Assembly (NCBI GenBank): GCA_964395765.1 | Contig: CAYNCU010000135.1 | Span: forward strand, 1-11,935 | DNA: 11,935 bases | From: DATDPY01 sp964395765 | GTDB lineage: Bacteria > Bacteroidota > Bacteroidia > Cytophagales > Cyclobacteriaceae | Direction: 5' to 3' | In this document: piece after piece, positions 1-7,678 of the stretch | How the letters are laid out: each line of letters starts with the position of its first letter | How positions within the stretch are numbered: the stretch's first letter is position 1 | Translations under genes and position numbers: made by a program | Notes under the pieces: model-generated | Database searches by the model: none | Seen by the model: the letters and a program-made list of their open reading frames with translations, nothing else | Told to the model about the DNA's origin: nothing

Positions 1-1145
1 GCAACCTGGCGGTCAGGGGGAATTATGATAACGGTAGAAAAACAGGGTTGTTCGAAGAATTTTATGAATCCGGAAAAAGAAAAAGGGAATTACATTACAA
101 GGACAATAAAAAAGACGGGAAAGTAACCGTTTACGATGAAGACGGGAAGATAATACAAACGGGTTTTTTTAAGGATGATACGCTGGTGAACAAGCTGGTC
201 CTCTACTACGAGGATGGGAAGATTAAGAGCGAAACCAATTTCAATCGCGGCAAACCCGACGGAAAAGTAATTCAGTATTATCAAAACGGCATCCCCCACG
301 AAATAATCAATTACTCGGATGGAAAACAGAATGGACTGGATATTATTTATTATGAAGACAGCACCATCGCTTCCGAGGCCCAGTATAAAAACGGCTTACT
401 TGACGGGTATTTCAAGACATATTATCCCAACGGACAACTGAAGACTGTTTTTGAAAATGAAGCCGGCAATCATAATGGTGAATTCATGAAATACAGCGAG
501 AAGGGAATATTGATTGCCGATGGTTTTTACAAAGACGGCAAAATGAGCGGAGTATCTAAAACGTTTTATAACTCAGGCAAAATAAATTCTGTAAATAATT
601 TTATCGAAGGTTACCTGGTCGGTGAAAGCCTTTTCTATTCCGAAGCCGGGTGGGTTGAAAAAAAAATAAAATACGGGAATCAGGAAAAGGATAGAAACAT
701 TCTTGAATTATTTTCGGATGGAACCACCCGGGCAGAAAAATATTATCGTAGCGGTAAGGAAGAAGGCACGTGGAAATATTATTATAAAAACGGAAATGAC
801 AGCCTGGTTGAAAATTATAACCTGGGCAAGAAAAACGGGCTGACGAGTTATTATGATAAAAAAGGACGCCTTACAAAAGAGGAGCCTTACGTATACGGGC
901 TGATCACGGGAACCGTCAATACTTATTTTCCCTCGGGGAAAATTCATACCGCCATTGATTACAAAGCGGACCGTAAACACGGTAAATACATCCTGAATTA
1001 CGAAAGCGGATCCCCCGAAATTACAGGGAATTATACGGCCAACCGTAAAACCGGGGAGTGGATCCATTATAACCACAACGGAGTAGCCGATAAAAAAGAA
1101 ATTTACCAGAATAACAAATTAATAAAGGAGCTGAAGCTTCGTTAG
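1..1145 (+). CDS. MORN-like / YwqK-family repeat protein, 5'-truncated by window edge
   Basis: The reading frame is open from base 3 to the TAG at 1143-1145. The first possible start (TTG at 48) lies inside a repeat unit, so the true start is upstream of the window and about 380 residues are visible. The visible protein is almost entirely repeats, about 15 units of 23-24 residues, each close to Y-x-x-G-K-x-x-G-x-x-x-x-Y-Y-x-x-G-K (for example YKNGLLDGYFKTYYPNGQ and YRSGKEEGTWKYYYKNG). This is the pattern of COG2849/YwqK-type proteins, often labelled 'toxin-antitoxin YwqK family antitoxin' or MORN variant. In Bacteroidota these are commonly exported repeat proteins of unknown function, and the antitoxin label should not be taken literally. 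No toxin gene is adjacent in the window. The signal peptide, if any, is not visible. The family call is firm; the function is unknown. Confidence 0.85.
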   Translation, partial: NLAVRGNYDNGRKTGLFEEFYESGKRKRELHYKDNKKDGKVTVYDEDGKIIQTGFFKDDTLVNKLVLYYEDGKIKSETNFNRGKPDGKVIQYYQNGIPHEIINYSDGKQNGLDIIYYEDSTIASEAQYKNGLLDGYFKTYYPNGQLKTVFENEAGNHNGEFMKYSEKGILIADGFYKDGKMSGVSKTFYNSGKINSVNNFIEGYLVGESLFYSEAGWVEKKIKYGNQEKDRNILELFSDGTTRAEKYYRSGKEEGTWKYYYKNGNDSLVENYNLGKKNGLTSYYDKKGRLTKEEPYVYGLITGTVNTYFPSGKIHTAIDYKADRKHGKYILNYESGSPEITGNYTANRKTGEWIHYNHNGVADKKEIYQNNKLIKELKLR

Positions 1146-1317
1146 CGCACCAGGCATTTCTGCCCTATATCATTGCCGGAATATTGATAATAATTTTATT
1201 GGCCAGCTTCTATCAGGATTTTAATGAAGAATTTTTATAAATATCCTTTGCATGACTTGGCGAGTAAACCTTTATAATTAATTTAGCGATTATTTTACTT
1301 AAAATCACGAGAGATAT
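1146..1317. other. Intergenic region upstream of purC
   Basis: This is 172 bp of AT-rich sequence between the repeat-protein gene and purC. A promoter for purC is expected here, but the best match to the Bacteroidota -7 box (TATCCTTTG, 1242-1250) has one extra spacer base and no clear -33 TTG at the right distance. A start-less hydrophobic frame runs to the TAA at 1238-1240. No RNA gene or terminator hairpin is evident. Confidence 0.5.
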
Positions 1318-2256
1318 ATGATAGAAGGAATTAAGCAAACCAATTTTAACCTCCCGGGGCAGACTGAAGTTTATCATGGAAAGGTAAGGGATGTATACAC
1401 CGTCGGTAACCGCTTAATTATGGTCGCCACGGACAGGATCTCGGCATTTGACGTAGTACTCCCCCGTCCGATACCTTATAAAGGCCAGATATTAAACCAA
1501 CTGGCGGCCCGTTCATTGCAGGCTACCGGAGATATTGTTCCCAACTGGCTCGAGGCTATACCCGATCCTAATGTTTCAATCGGGAAAAAATGCAAGCCAT
1601 TCGCGGTAGAAATGGTAATCCGCGGTTACCTCGTCGGGCACGCCTGGCGGGAATACAAGGAAGGGAAGCGAAGCCTGAGCGGCGCCCCGATGCCGGACGG
1701 GCTAAAAGAAAATGATCCTTTTCCGGAACCCATCATTACCCCGACAACCAAGGCCGAAGTCGGGCATGATATTGATATATCCAGGGAGGAAATAATAAAA
1801 CGGGGTCTGGTCGATAAGGCTACTTATGAAAAATTGGAAGATTATACATACAGGCTTTTTGCCCGCGGCAGTGAAATGGCCCTTAAGCAGAAACTCATCC
1901 TGGCTGATACAAAATATGAATTCGGGATTTTTGATAACAAAATCATACTGATCGATGAAATCCATACTCCTGACTCCTCCCGCTATTTCTATGCTCAAGG
2001 TTTTGACGAACGCCAGAAAAAAGGCGAAGCCCAGAAACAACTTTCAAAGGAATTTGTAAGGCAATGGCTGATTTCAAATGGCTTTCAGGGAAAAGAAGGG
2101 CAGAAAGTTCCGGAAATGACGGATGAAATTGTCAACTCCATTACCGACCGTTATATTGAATTGTTTGAAAATTTTGCCGGCGAAAAATTCGTAAAAGCTG
2201 AATATGAAGGGCATTTGGATAGAATTAATAAAAATATCCTTAAATTGCTTTCGTAA
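1318..2256 (+). CDS. purC: Phosphoribosylaminoimidazole-succinocarboxamide synthase (SAICAR synthetase)
   Basis: This cytosolic enzyme of de novo purine synthesis joins CAIR and L-aspartate, using ATP, to give SAICAR. The 312-residue protein carries the family's markers in order: GKVRDVY (21-27) and TDRISAFD (38-45) in the ATP-binding lobe, EMVIRGYLVGHAW (98-110), TTKAEVGHD (143-151), LADTKYEFG (195-203) and DEIHTPDSSRYF (213-224). The length matches the longer (about 300-residue, yeast ADE1-like) form rather than the roughly 240-residue E. coli/Bacillus form. The ATG at 1318 puts the family's usual N-terminus at the start and is preceded by a purine-rich GAGAG. A 17-bp gap separates its stop from the STAS gene, which suggests co-transcription. 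No other purine gene is in the window. Confidence 0.97.
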   Translation: MIEGIKQTNFNLPGQTEVYHGKVRDVYTVGNRLIMVATDRISAFDVVLPRPIPYKGQILNQLAARSLQATGDIVPNWLEAIPDPNVSIGKKCKPFAVEMVIRGYLVGHAWREYKEGKRSLSGAPMPDGLKENDPFPEPIITPTTKAEVGHDIDISREEIIKRGLVDKATYEKLEDYTYRLFARGSEMALKQKLILADTKYEFGIFDNKIILIDEIHTPDSSRYFYAQGFDERQKKGEAQKQLSKEFVRQWLISNGFQGKEGQKVPEMTDEIVNSITDRYIELFENFAGEKFVKAEYEGHLDRINKNILKLLS

Positions 2257-2273
2257 TTTATTCCTGATTGATT

Positions 2274-2663
2274 ATGAAATATTCCGTTGACAAACAGGAA
2301 AAATATTGTGTTATTCGATTACATGAGGAAAAACTCGATTCCGTGCTGGCCCCCATGTTGAAATCCGAATTGGTAACACTCAATGCCGAAGGGGTGGAAA
2401 ATGTTATTCTTGATCTTTCGGAAGTAAGGTACACGGATTCTTCAGGGCTGAGCGCTATTCTGGTCGGTAACAGGGTATTCAATAACGGTTCGGGATTTTT
2501 TATCCTGGCTGCGGTCACGGATCATGTTATGAAATTAATAAGGATCTCACAATTGGATTCTGTCCTGAATATTGCCGCTTCGGTTGAGGAAGCAATTGAT
2601 GCTATCCAGGAAGCTGATGTAGACAATGATAATGATACGGAGGAAAAGGATCAGGAAAATTGA
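2274..2663 (+). CDS. STAS-domain protein (anti-sigma-factor antagonist-like)
   Basis: A 129-residue single-domain STAS protein. The core shows the alternating strand/helix pattern, with VENVILDLSEVRYTDSSGL (41-59). DSSGL (55-59) holds the serine position that SpoIIAA/RsbV-type antagonists use for phosphorylation by an anti-sigma kinase. The last 15 or so residues (from about 115) are a strongly acidic Asp/Glu/Asn tail, probably disordered. I chose the ATG at 2274 over a TTG six bases upstream because it is the conventional codon and still leaves a complete STAS N-terminus. No RsbW-like kinase, phosphatase or sigma factor is nearby, so the partner is unknown and a role in sigma regulation is only an inference from the family. 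Its stop overlaps the rnz start (TTGA at 2660-2663), implying coupled translation. Confidence 0.88.
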   Translation: MKYSVDKQEKYCVIRLHEEKLDSVLAPMLKSELVTLNAEGVENVILDLSEVRYTDSSGLSAILVGNRVFNNGSGFFILAAVTDHVMKLIRISQLDSVLNIAASVEEAIDAIQEADVDNDNDTEEKDQEN

Positions 2664-3592
2664 TTTTCAGGCTCAAAATACTCGGGGCAAATTCAGCCGC
2701 TCCGGCCTTTAACCGAAACCAGACTTCACAGGTTTTCCAGGCAGGGGAAACTTACTTCCTCATCGACTGCGGGGAAGGCACGCAGATACGGCTGATGAAA
2801 TCCGGGGTTAAAATCAGTAAAATCGACCACATACTGATCAGCCACCTGCATGGTGATCATTTTTTCGGGTTGATTGGTTTGATTTCGACCATGCACCTGT
2901 TCGGCAGAACCAAATCCCTTACCATCTATTGCCCGGCCCCATTGAAGGAAATTATTGACGTTCAGTTCAGGCATACCGATACAAGATTGAATTTTAATAT
3001 TGAATACCTGTTTACCGACCAAACGGACAACGACTTGCTATTCGATAATAAAGAGGTATCAGTTTTTAAATTTCCCCTGGAACACAGCATTTTCTGCACC
3101 GGTTTTTTATTCAGGGAAAAAAATAAAAAGCGTAAAATTATTAAAGGTAAAATTCCTTCCGGCCTTCCGGTAGAAGATTATGCCCGCCTTAAGGAAGGCC
3201 TCGACATCCTGGACGAAAACGGCAAAATACGCTATAGCAATTCGGAATATACCCTGCCCCCGGAGCCCCCCCGGAGTTATGCTTATTGTTCCGATACGCG
3301 TTATAAGGAATCGATTGTGGAAAACATTAAAGGCGTTAATCTGTTATACCATGAAGCCACTTTTGGAAGCGACATGGAAACCAGGGCCAGTGAAACTTTT
3401 CATTCCACCGCAAAACAAGCCGCTACGATTGCCAGTAAAGCTGAAGCCGCGCATTTGCTGATCGGTCATTATTCCGTGCGTTATAAGGACCTGGAAGTTT
3501 TGCTGAATGAAGCCCGTAGCGTATTTCCTGCCACCGACCTGGCGGTGGAAGGCGATACTTACAACCTGGAAAGCAAACCCTCCGGCAAGTGA
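2660..3592 (+). CDS. rnz: Ribonuclease Z (tRNA 3'-processing endonuclease)
   Basis: RNase Z cuts pre-tRNA just after the discriminator base, removing the 3' trailer before CCA addition. The 310-residue protein is a zinc-dependent metallo-beta-lactamase-fold enzyme. It has the HxHxDH motif as HLHGDH (62-67), EHS with the ligand His142, a conserved SDT (211-213) supplying an Asp ligand, HST (248-250) and a C-terminal GHYS with His270. Residues about 155-180, with KGKIPSGLP, fit the flexible exosite arm that grips tRNA in the bacterial long-arm type. The start is the TTG at 2660: it gives the expected N-terminus MIFRLKILGANSA, sits 4 bp into the STAS stop and follows AGGAAAA. No in-frame ATG gives a better match. 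It is followed by a 4-bp overlap with the transporter gene. Confidence 0.95.
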   Translation: MIFRLKILGANSAAPAFNRNQTSQVFQAGETYFLIDCGEGTQIRLMKSGVKISKIDHILISHLHGDHFFGLIGLISTMHLFGRTKSLTIYCPAPLKEIIDVQFRHTDTRLNFNIEYLFTDQTDNDLLFDNKEVSVFKFPLEHSIFCTGFLFREKNKKRKIIKGKIPSGLPVEDYARLKEGLDILDENGKIRYSNSEYTLPPEPPRSYAYCSDTRYKESIVENIKGVNLLYHEATFGSDMETRASETFHSTAKQAATIASKAEAAHLLIGHYSVRYKDLEVLLNEARSVFPATDLAVEGDTYNLESKPSGK

Positions 3593-4386
3593 AGGATACG
3601 AGGATTATAAAAGATAAAAAAACCAATCTCTTCGTAATTCTCAGTGGAATTTTTCTCACCAACGCGATCCTGGCTGAAATGATCGGGGTTAAGATATTTT
3701 CGATTGAAAATACGCTGGGATTTGCCCCTGTCCATTTCAGGTTCCTGATGGACACCCCGCTGGATTTTAATATTACAGCCGGCGATGTAATTTGGCCGAT
3801 TGTTTTCATCAGCACGGACATCATCAATGAATATTTCGGGAAAAACGGGGTTAAGAAAGTCAGCTTTCTTACCGCCGGCTTTCTTGCCTATATATTCATC
3901 ATTATTTTCTTTGTAACCAAGCTGGCGCCGGCTCCCTTTTGGCTTCAACTTAATTCGCATGACCCCCAGGGAAATTATTTCAACATTAATTACGCCTTTA
4001 AAAGCATATTCCGGCAGGGTATGGGAATCATCGTAGGATCATTGACTGCCTTCCTGGCCAGCCAGCTGCTGGATGTTTTTATTTTTCAGAAAGTGAGATT
4101 TATTACCGGGTATAAGATGATCTGGTTGCGGGCTACCGGTTCAACCATCGTTTCACAACTGATTGATACATTTATTGTCCTGACAATCGCCTTTTACCTT
4201 TTCGGGAACTGGTCCCTTGAACAGGTAATATCCGTTGGAATCATGAATTACATTTACAAATTCGTGGTGGCGGTAATTGCCACTCCGCTTTTATATGTGG
4301 GCCACTTTTTTATCGACCGCTACCTGGGTAAGGAAGAGGCGGAAAAAATGGCGGATGAAGCGGGGCTCGACCGTTCGTTTTTCTGA
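3589..4386 (+). CDS. Queuosine precursor transporter (YhhQ/VUT family)
   Basis: An inner-membrane protein of 265 residues with about six hydrophobic segments. It belongs to the family whose E. coli member YhhQ imports 7-cyano-7-deazaguanine (preQ0) and preQ1 for making queuosine in tRNA. Family hallmarks are VIWPIVFISTDIINEYFGK (about 66-84), with the buried Asp/Glu/Asn cluster, and LRATGSTIVSQLIDTFI near residue 180. The start is the GTG at 3589, overlapping the rnz TGA as GTGA, which makes translational coupling likely. No queCDEF or tgt genes are in the window, so whether the cell also makes the precursor cannot be judged. The exact substrate (preQ0, preQ1 or queuine) is inferred from the family. 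Placement directly after RNase Z suits a tRNA-maturation theme. Confidence 0.92.
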   Translation: MKDTRIIKDKKTNLFVILSGIFLTNAILAEMIGVKIFSIENTLGFAPVHFRFLMDTPLDFNITAGDVIWPIVFISTDIINEYFGKNGVKKVSFLTAGFLAYIFIIIFFVTKLAPAPFWLQLNSHDPQGNYFNINYAFKSIFRQGMGIIVGSLTAFLASQLLDVFIFQKVRFITGYKMIWLRATGSTIVSQLIDTFIVLTIAFYLFGNWSLEQVISVGIMNYIYKFVVAVIATPLLYVGHFFIDRYLGKEEAEKMADEAGLDRSFF

Positions 4387-4408
4387 GAGAATCAATGTTA
4401 TTCGTTAA

Positions 4409-5149
4409 TTATTTTCGTTTAAAGTTGTCAAGCACCACGGCAGCGGCAACGGCAACATTTAATGATTCCGCCTTACCGAATTTTGGTATGGATAAACGCC
4501 GGTCAACAAGAGCGGAAAGCTCATTGCTGATTCCCTGGGACTCGTTTCCCAATAATATATATCCCCGGGAAGGAAGGCTGGCATTATAAATATTATCGCC
4601 GGCAGTAAAGGTTCCGAAAAGAGGGATCTTTTTTTTCCTGAAAGTTTCCTTAAGGTCGCAATAAAAAACTTTTACACGCAGGAATGACCCCATACTGGAC
4701 TGAATTACCTTGGGGTTAAATATATCGGCTGATTCCTTTGAAAGCAAAAGTTCTTTAATCCCATACCAGTCGGCAATACGAAGCAGGGTCCCGAGGTTTC
4801 CCGGGTCACGGATATTTTCCACCGCGAGAACAAGCCGGTTGGCCGGTTCGTAATAATTATCCGTATCCGGAATCCTGACGACGGCCAGGCCCGCATCATT
4901 GGAAGAAAGACTTCCCGTTTTTCGTAATAATTCAGTGTCTGCTTCAAATATCTTTGTTTTACTCTTATTTTTGGAGTCAATATAGTGATGTAGAAACTCT
5001 GTGGTAGCAAGTACCATTTTAACTTCCCAGGAAGATTGCAATACTTCCGCAAGACTTTTTTCTCCTTCTACAAGGAAAAGTCCTGCTTCTGTCCTATGTT
5101 TCTTCGAATGGAGAGATTTTATAAACTTTAATTCCTGCTTTGAGATCAT
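4409..5149 (-). CDS. TrmH/SpoU-family RNA 2'-O-ribose methyltransferase
   Basis: A SPOUT-class, SAM-dependent methyltransferase of 246 residues acting on rRNA or tRNA. Residues 1-95 form the SpoU substrate-binding domain (start MISKQELKFIKSLHSKKHR, then GLFLVEGEKS). The catalytic domain shows all three signature motifs: motif 1 ENIRDPGNLGTLLRIADWYG (111-130) with the Asn and Arg expected at the active site, motif 2 ILLGNESQGIS (198-208), and motif 3 IPKFGKAESLNVAVAAAVVL (221-240), which makes the trefoil knot. The target nucleotide cannot be read from the sequence: RlmB-like 23S rRNA methylation is one option, TrmH-like tRNA methylation another. It converges on the transporter gene with a 22-bp gap and diverges from tamL with about 11 bp between starts. 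This pairing with a TamL gene is familiar in Bacteroidota. Confidence 0.93.
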   Translation of the reverse strand: MISKQELKFIKSLHSKKHRTEAGLFLVEGEKSLAEVLQSSWEVKMVLATTEFLHHYIDSKNKSKTKIFEADTELLRKTGSLSSNDAGLAVVRIPDTDNYYEPANRLVLAVENIRDPGNLGTLLRIADWYGIKELLLSKESADIFNPKVIQSSMGSFLRVKVFYCDLKETFRKKKIPLFGTFTAGDNIYNASLPSRGYILLGNESQGISNELSALVDRRLSIPKFGKAESLNVAVAAAVVLDNFKRK

Positions 5150-5160
5150 CTCATAATATC

Positions 5161-7617
5161 TTGAAATTCCTGCGTCCGGGAGTTATCGCCCTGATTATAC
5201 TTCTTATGATGAGCAGTTGTGTCGGTCTGCGTTATCTTAAGAAGGACCAATACCTCATCTACCAGCAAAAAGTTAAAGGCAATAAGCATATTTCCACCGA
5301 TGATCTTACCGGGCTTTTCAAGATCAAAAGAAATAAAAGACTGCCCATTATCCCAATTTCACCCTATGTTTATTTTTACCAATGGGGGCTGAAAAATTAT
5401 AACCTGAAAACCTTGCAGTCTAAACGCGATTCCACGGAAAAATATTACGATACCCTGATCGCAGTAGATTCAACCAATCAAAAGCGAGTGAGCAAGCTGA
5501 CACGGAAACGAAACAAAAAAGTTGAAAAAATTGACAAGTCCATTCAGGACGGGAATTTCCTCATGCGGCTTGGCGAACCGCCGGCTATTTATGACAGTAC
5601 GCAGATTGAAGCTACCCGTGAACAGATGAAAGCCTTTCTTTTCAATAAAGGATATTTCCATTCCCGGGTTAAGATCAATACCGAAAAACGGGACCGGCTA
5701 TGTTTCATCACTTATATCATAACCGAAGGGCCTCCCAAAGTCATTGATTCCATCGTTTACCAGGTCCATAACAGGGTCATGGATTCCCTCCTCGAAGCCA
5801 CCCGGAAGAATGCCTATATTCAAAAAGGTGAAAATTATGACCAGGATAAATTAGTAAGTGAACAACAGAGAATTGAACAGCTTTTCCAGGACAATGGGTT
5901 TTATGATTTTACACGCCAGTATATAACCTGTACCGTCGATACTACCCTGCTGGGCGATGACAGGATTGCCCTTGCCTTTGAAATCCAAAAACCGGAAAGA
6001 GCATCGGATTATAAAATCTTCAGGATCGATTCCGTGATTTTTACAACCGATGTTACCAACACCCTGGCCAATTATAAACGATATTCGGAATCGTACAACG
6101 GAATTACCTACCGGTTCATGACCAATGCCTATTCCAAACGCATTCTGGACCGGCGTGTGTTTATTTACCCGGGTCAATTATACAGCAGGAATAATACCAT
6201 TGAAACCCAACGCCAGTTGCTTAACCTGGATAATTTCAAATTCGTCAATATCAATTATGACACCACCGGGGAAAAATTCATTGCCAACATTTTTACAAGC
6301 CCCCTCACCAAGTACCAGGAAACGAATGAGATCGGCCTGGAAGTTACACAGGGATTTCCCGGTCCGTTTTATGATCTTTCCCTCAAGGTAAGAAATGTCT
6401 TTGGCGGTCTGGAAAACCTGGAGATCTCAGGACGCGTCGGTTATGAAGGAGTGGCTTCGGCCGCCAACCCGACTAAAATTTATTCCAGCACTGAAGCCGG
6501 TGGCCAGTTCAACCTGATATTTCCCCAATTTATTTTACCGATAAGCAACCATGCCAAATCCCGCCTTGGCCAGTTTAACCCGAAGACAAACATTACTTCA
6601 GGTTATTCCTATACCAACCGGCCTGAGTATAAAAGATCGGACCTGAACGCCCATATTTATTACACCTGGCAAAATGGTCTGAAGAAATTATACAATGCAA
6701 GCCTCGAAGACATCAGCCTTATCAAATCATCCCTTGATCCTGCTTTTCAGCATGAGTTGGATACCCTGCGGGATGAAGGAAATAACCTCTGGAGAACCTT
6801 TAAGCCTTCGCTGGTTTTATCTTCCAATTTTTCAATTACCAATAACTATAACTATAACCAATTCAGCGTATCCCGGCCGAAATCAGGGGCATTCTGGAGA
6901 AATTACATTGAAACAGGAGGAACGATGCTTAATTTCTTCAAGATCAATTACCTGGATTCCTCAGGTCTGGAATTGTACAAGTATATAAAATTCAGTACCG
7001 ATTACAGGAAATATACCAGCCTGACACCCTCTACCCAATTTGCCTTCAGGGCCAATTTAGGGATTGCCAAATCTTATGCTCCTAATGGTGTTTTGCCTTA
7101 TGAAAGATACTTTTTTGCCGGTGGTAGTAACAGCATCCGGGCCTGGCGACCGAGACGATTGGGCCCCGGTTCCTTTTTCCCGCAGGATGATAACGGAGCC
7201 TACACCGATAAATACGAACAGCCCGGCGAATTACTGATTCAAACCAGTGCCGAAATCAGGACAAAAATCGTCAAGTTCATCCAGGGAGCAGCATTTGTGG
7301 ATGCAGGAAATATCTGGATGCTGGAAAAGGATGCGAATCGGCCGGGGGCTGAATTTGATATCAACCGTTTTTACAAAGAAATAGCAGTAGGGGCCGGACT
7401 GGGATTACGATTCGACTTCACCTTCCTGCTGCTTCGCTTTGATCTCGGATTCAAGGTTTATAACCCTGCCCTTCCCCCGGAGATCCGGTTCATCGGAAAC
7501 CAGTTAAAAGCAAACCTGACTGCCATTCAGGAAAAATACGGTTATTCGGATCTGAGCAAACTCAATTCCTTGAATTATCTTTCCGTTCTTAACCTGGCTA
7601 TCGGTTATCCTTTCTGA
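5161..7617 (+). CDS. tamL: TamL-type BamA/TamA-family outer membrane lipoprotein (Omp85)
   Basis: An outer-membrane Omp85 protein, the Bacteroidota counterpart of TamA, thought to act with TamB in assembly or lipid transport at the outer membrane. The N-terminus is a lipoprotein signal: KFLRPGVIALIILLMMSSC, with the cysteine at residue 20 when started at TTG 5161. POTRA-like segments follow (about residues 20-270). The C-terminal beta-barrel runs from about residue 390 to the final phenylalanine of LAIGYPF. The L6 lid signature is FAGGSNSIRAW, followed by RPRRLGPGSF, coded near 7110-7170; it uses RAW in place of the usual RGF/Y, as I recall for TamL proteins. A TTG at 5140 would add 7 residues and overlap the divergent methyltransferase start; no ATG is suitable and neither TTG has a good ribosome site. 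No tamB gene is in the window. Confidence 0.9.
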   Translation: MKFLRPGVIALIILLMMSSCVGLRYLKKDQYLIYQQKVKGNKHISTDDLTGLFKIKRNKRLPIIPISPYVYFYQWGLKNYNLKTLQSKRDSTEKYYDTLIAVDSTNQKRVSKLTRKRNKKVEKIDKSIQDGNFLMRLGEPPAIYDSTQIEATREQMKAFLFNKGYFHSRVKINTEKRDRLCFITYIITEGPPKVIDSIVYQVHNRVMDSLLEATRKNAYIQKGENYDQDKLVSEQQRIEQLFQDNGFYDFTRQYITCTVDTTLLGDDRIALAFEIQKPERASDYKIFRIDSVIFTTDVTNTLANYKRYSESYNGITYRFMTNAYSKRILDRRVFIYPGQLYSRNNTIETQRQLLNLDNFKFVNINYDTTGEKFIANIFTSPLTKYQETNEIGLEVTQGFPGPFYDLSLKVRNVFGGLENLEISGRVGYEGVASAANPTKIYSSTEAGGQFNLIFPQFILPISNHAKSRLGQFNPKTNITSGYSYTNRPEYKRSDLNAHIYYTWQNGLKKLYNASLEDISLIKSSLDPAFQHELDTLRDEGNNLWRTFKPSLVLSSNFSITNNYNYNQFSVSRPKSGAFWRNYIETGGTMLNFFKINYLDSSGLELYKYIKFSTDYRKYTSLTPSTQFAFRANLGIAKSYAPNGVLPYERYFFAGGSNSIRAWRPRRLGPGSFFPQDDNGAYTDKYEQPGELLIQTSAEIRTKIVKFIQGAAFVDAGNIWMLEKDANRPGAEFDINRFYKEIAVGAGLGLRFDFTFLLLRFDLGFKVYNPALPPEIRFIGNQLKANLTAIQEKYGYSDLSKLNSLNYLSVLNLAIGYPF

Positions 7618-7634
7618 TATACGGATTTCCCGGT

Positions 7635-7642
7635 TATCTTTG
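7635..7642 (+). promoter_or_regulatory. Bacteroidota-type -7 promoter box upstream of PAP2 gene
   Basis: TATCTTTG is an exact match to the TAnnTTTG consensus of the primary Bacteroidota sigma factor. It lies 18 bp after the tamL stop and 37 bp before the PAP2 ATG, which would give a leader of about 30 nt. The -33 region is weak (TTTCTG at 7611-7616 is the nearest candidate). CGGTTATC occurs both at 7602-7609 and at 7631-7638, overlapping the box. Confidence 0.5.
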
Positions 7643-7654
7643 ATCCCATGAAGT

Positions 7655-7670
7655 TTTTAAGGCCTTAAAA
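7655..7670. promoter_or_regulatory. 16-bp perfect palindrome in the PAP2 leader
   Basis: TTTTAAGGCCTTAAAA is a perfect 16-bp inverted repeat with no spacer, between the -7 box and the start codon. A loopless dyad fits a dimeric repressor operator better than an RNA hairpin. Its AT-rich flanks also make chance possible. No regulator gene is adjacent. Confidence 0.35.
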
Positions 7671-7678
7671 TTTAAATT

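Noticed and set aside
1..1145. Antitoxin of a toxin-antitoxin pair
   Set aside because: Only the database-style family label suggests this; the repeats carry no DNA-binding or toxin-binding feature and no toxin gene is visible.
1242..1250. TATCCTTTG as a promoter box for purC
   Set aside because: It has three rather than two bases between TA and TTTG and no TTG at the proper -33 distance; too weak to annotate.
3180..3461. 93-codon open frame inside rnz, plus strand
   Set aside because: It lies fully within a confidently identified gene, and its translation has no recognisable family features; a shadow frame.
3423..3960. Two long minus-strand open frames across the rnz/transporter junction
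   Set aside because: Both are antisense to well-supported genes and show no domain; they reflect codon bias of the opposite strand.
6125..6391. 88-codon plus-strand frame within tamL
   Set aside because: It lies inside the intact tamL reading frame with no supporting motif or ribosome site.
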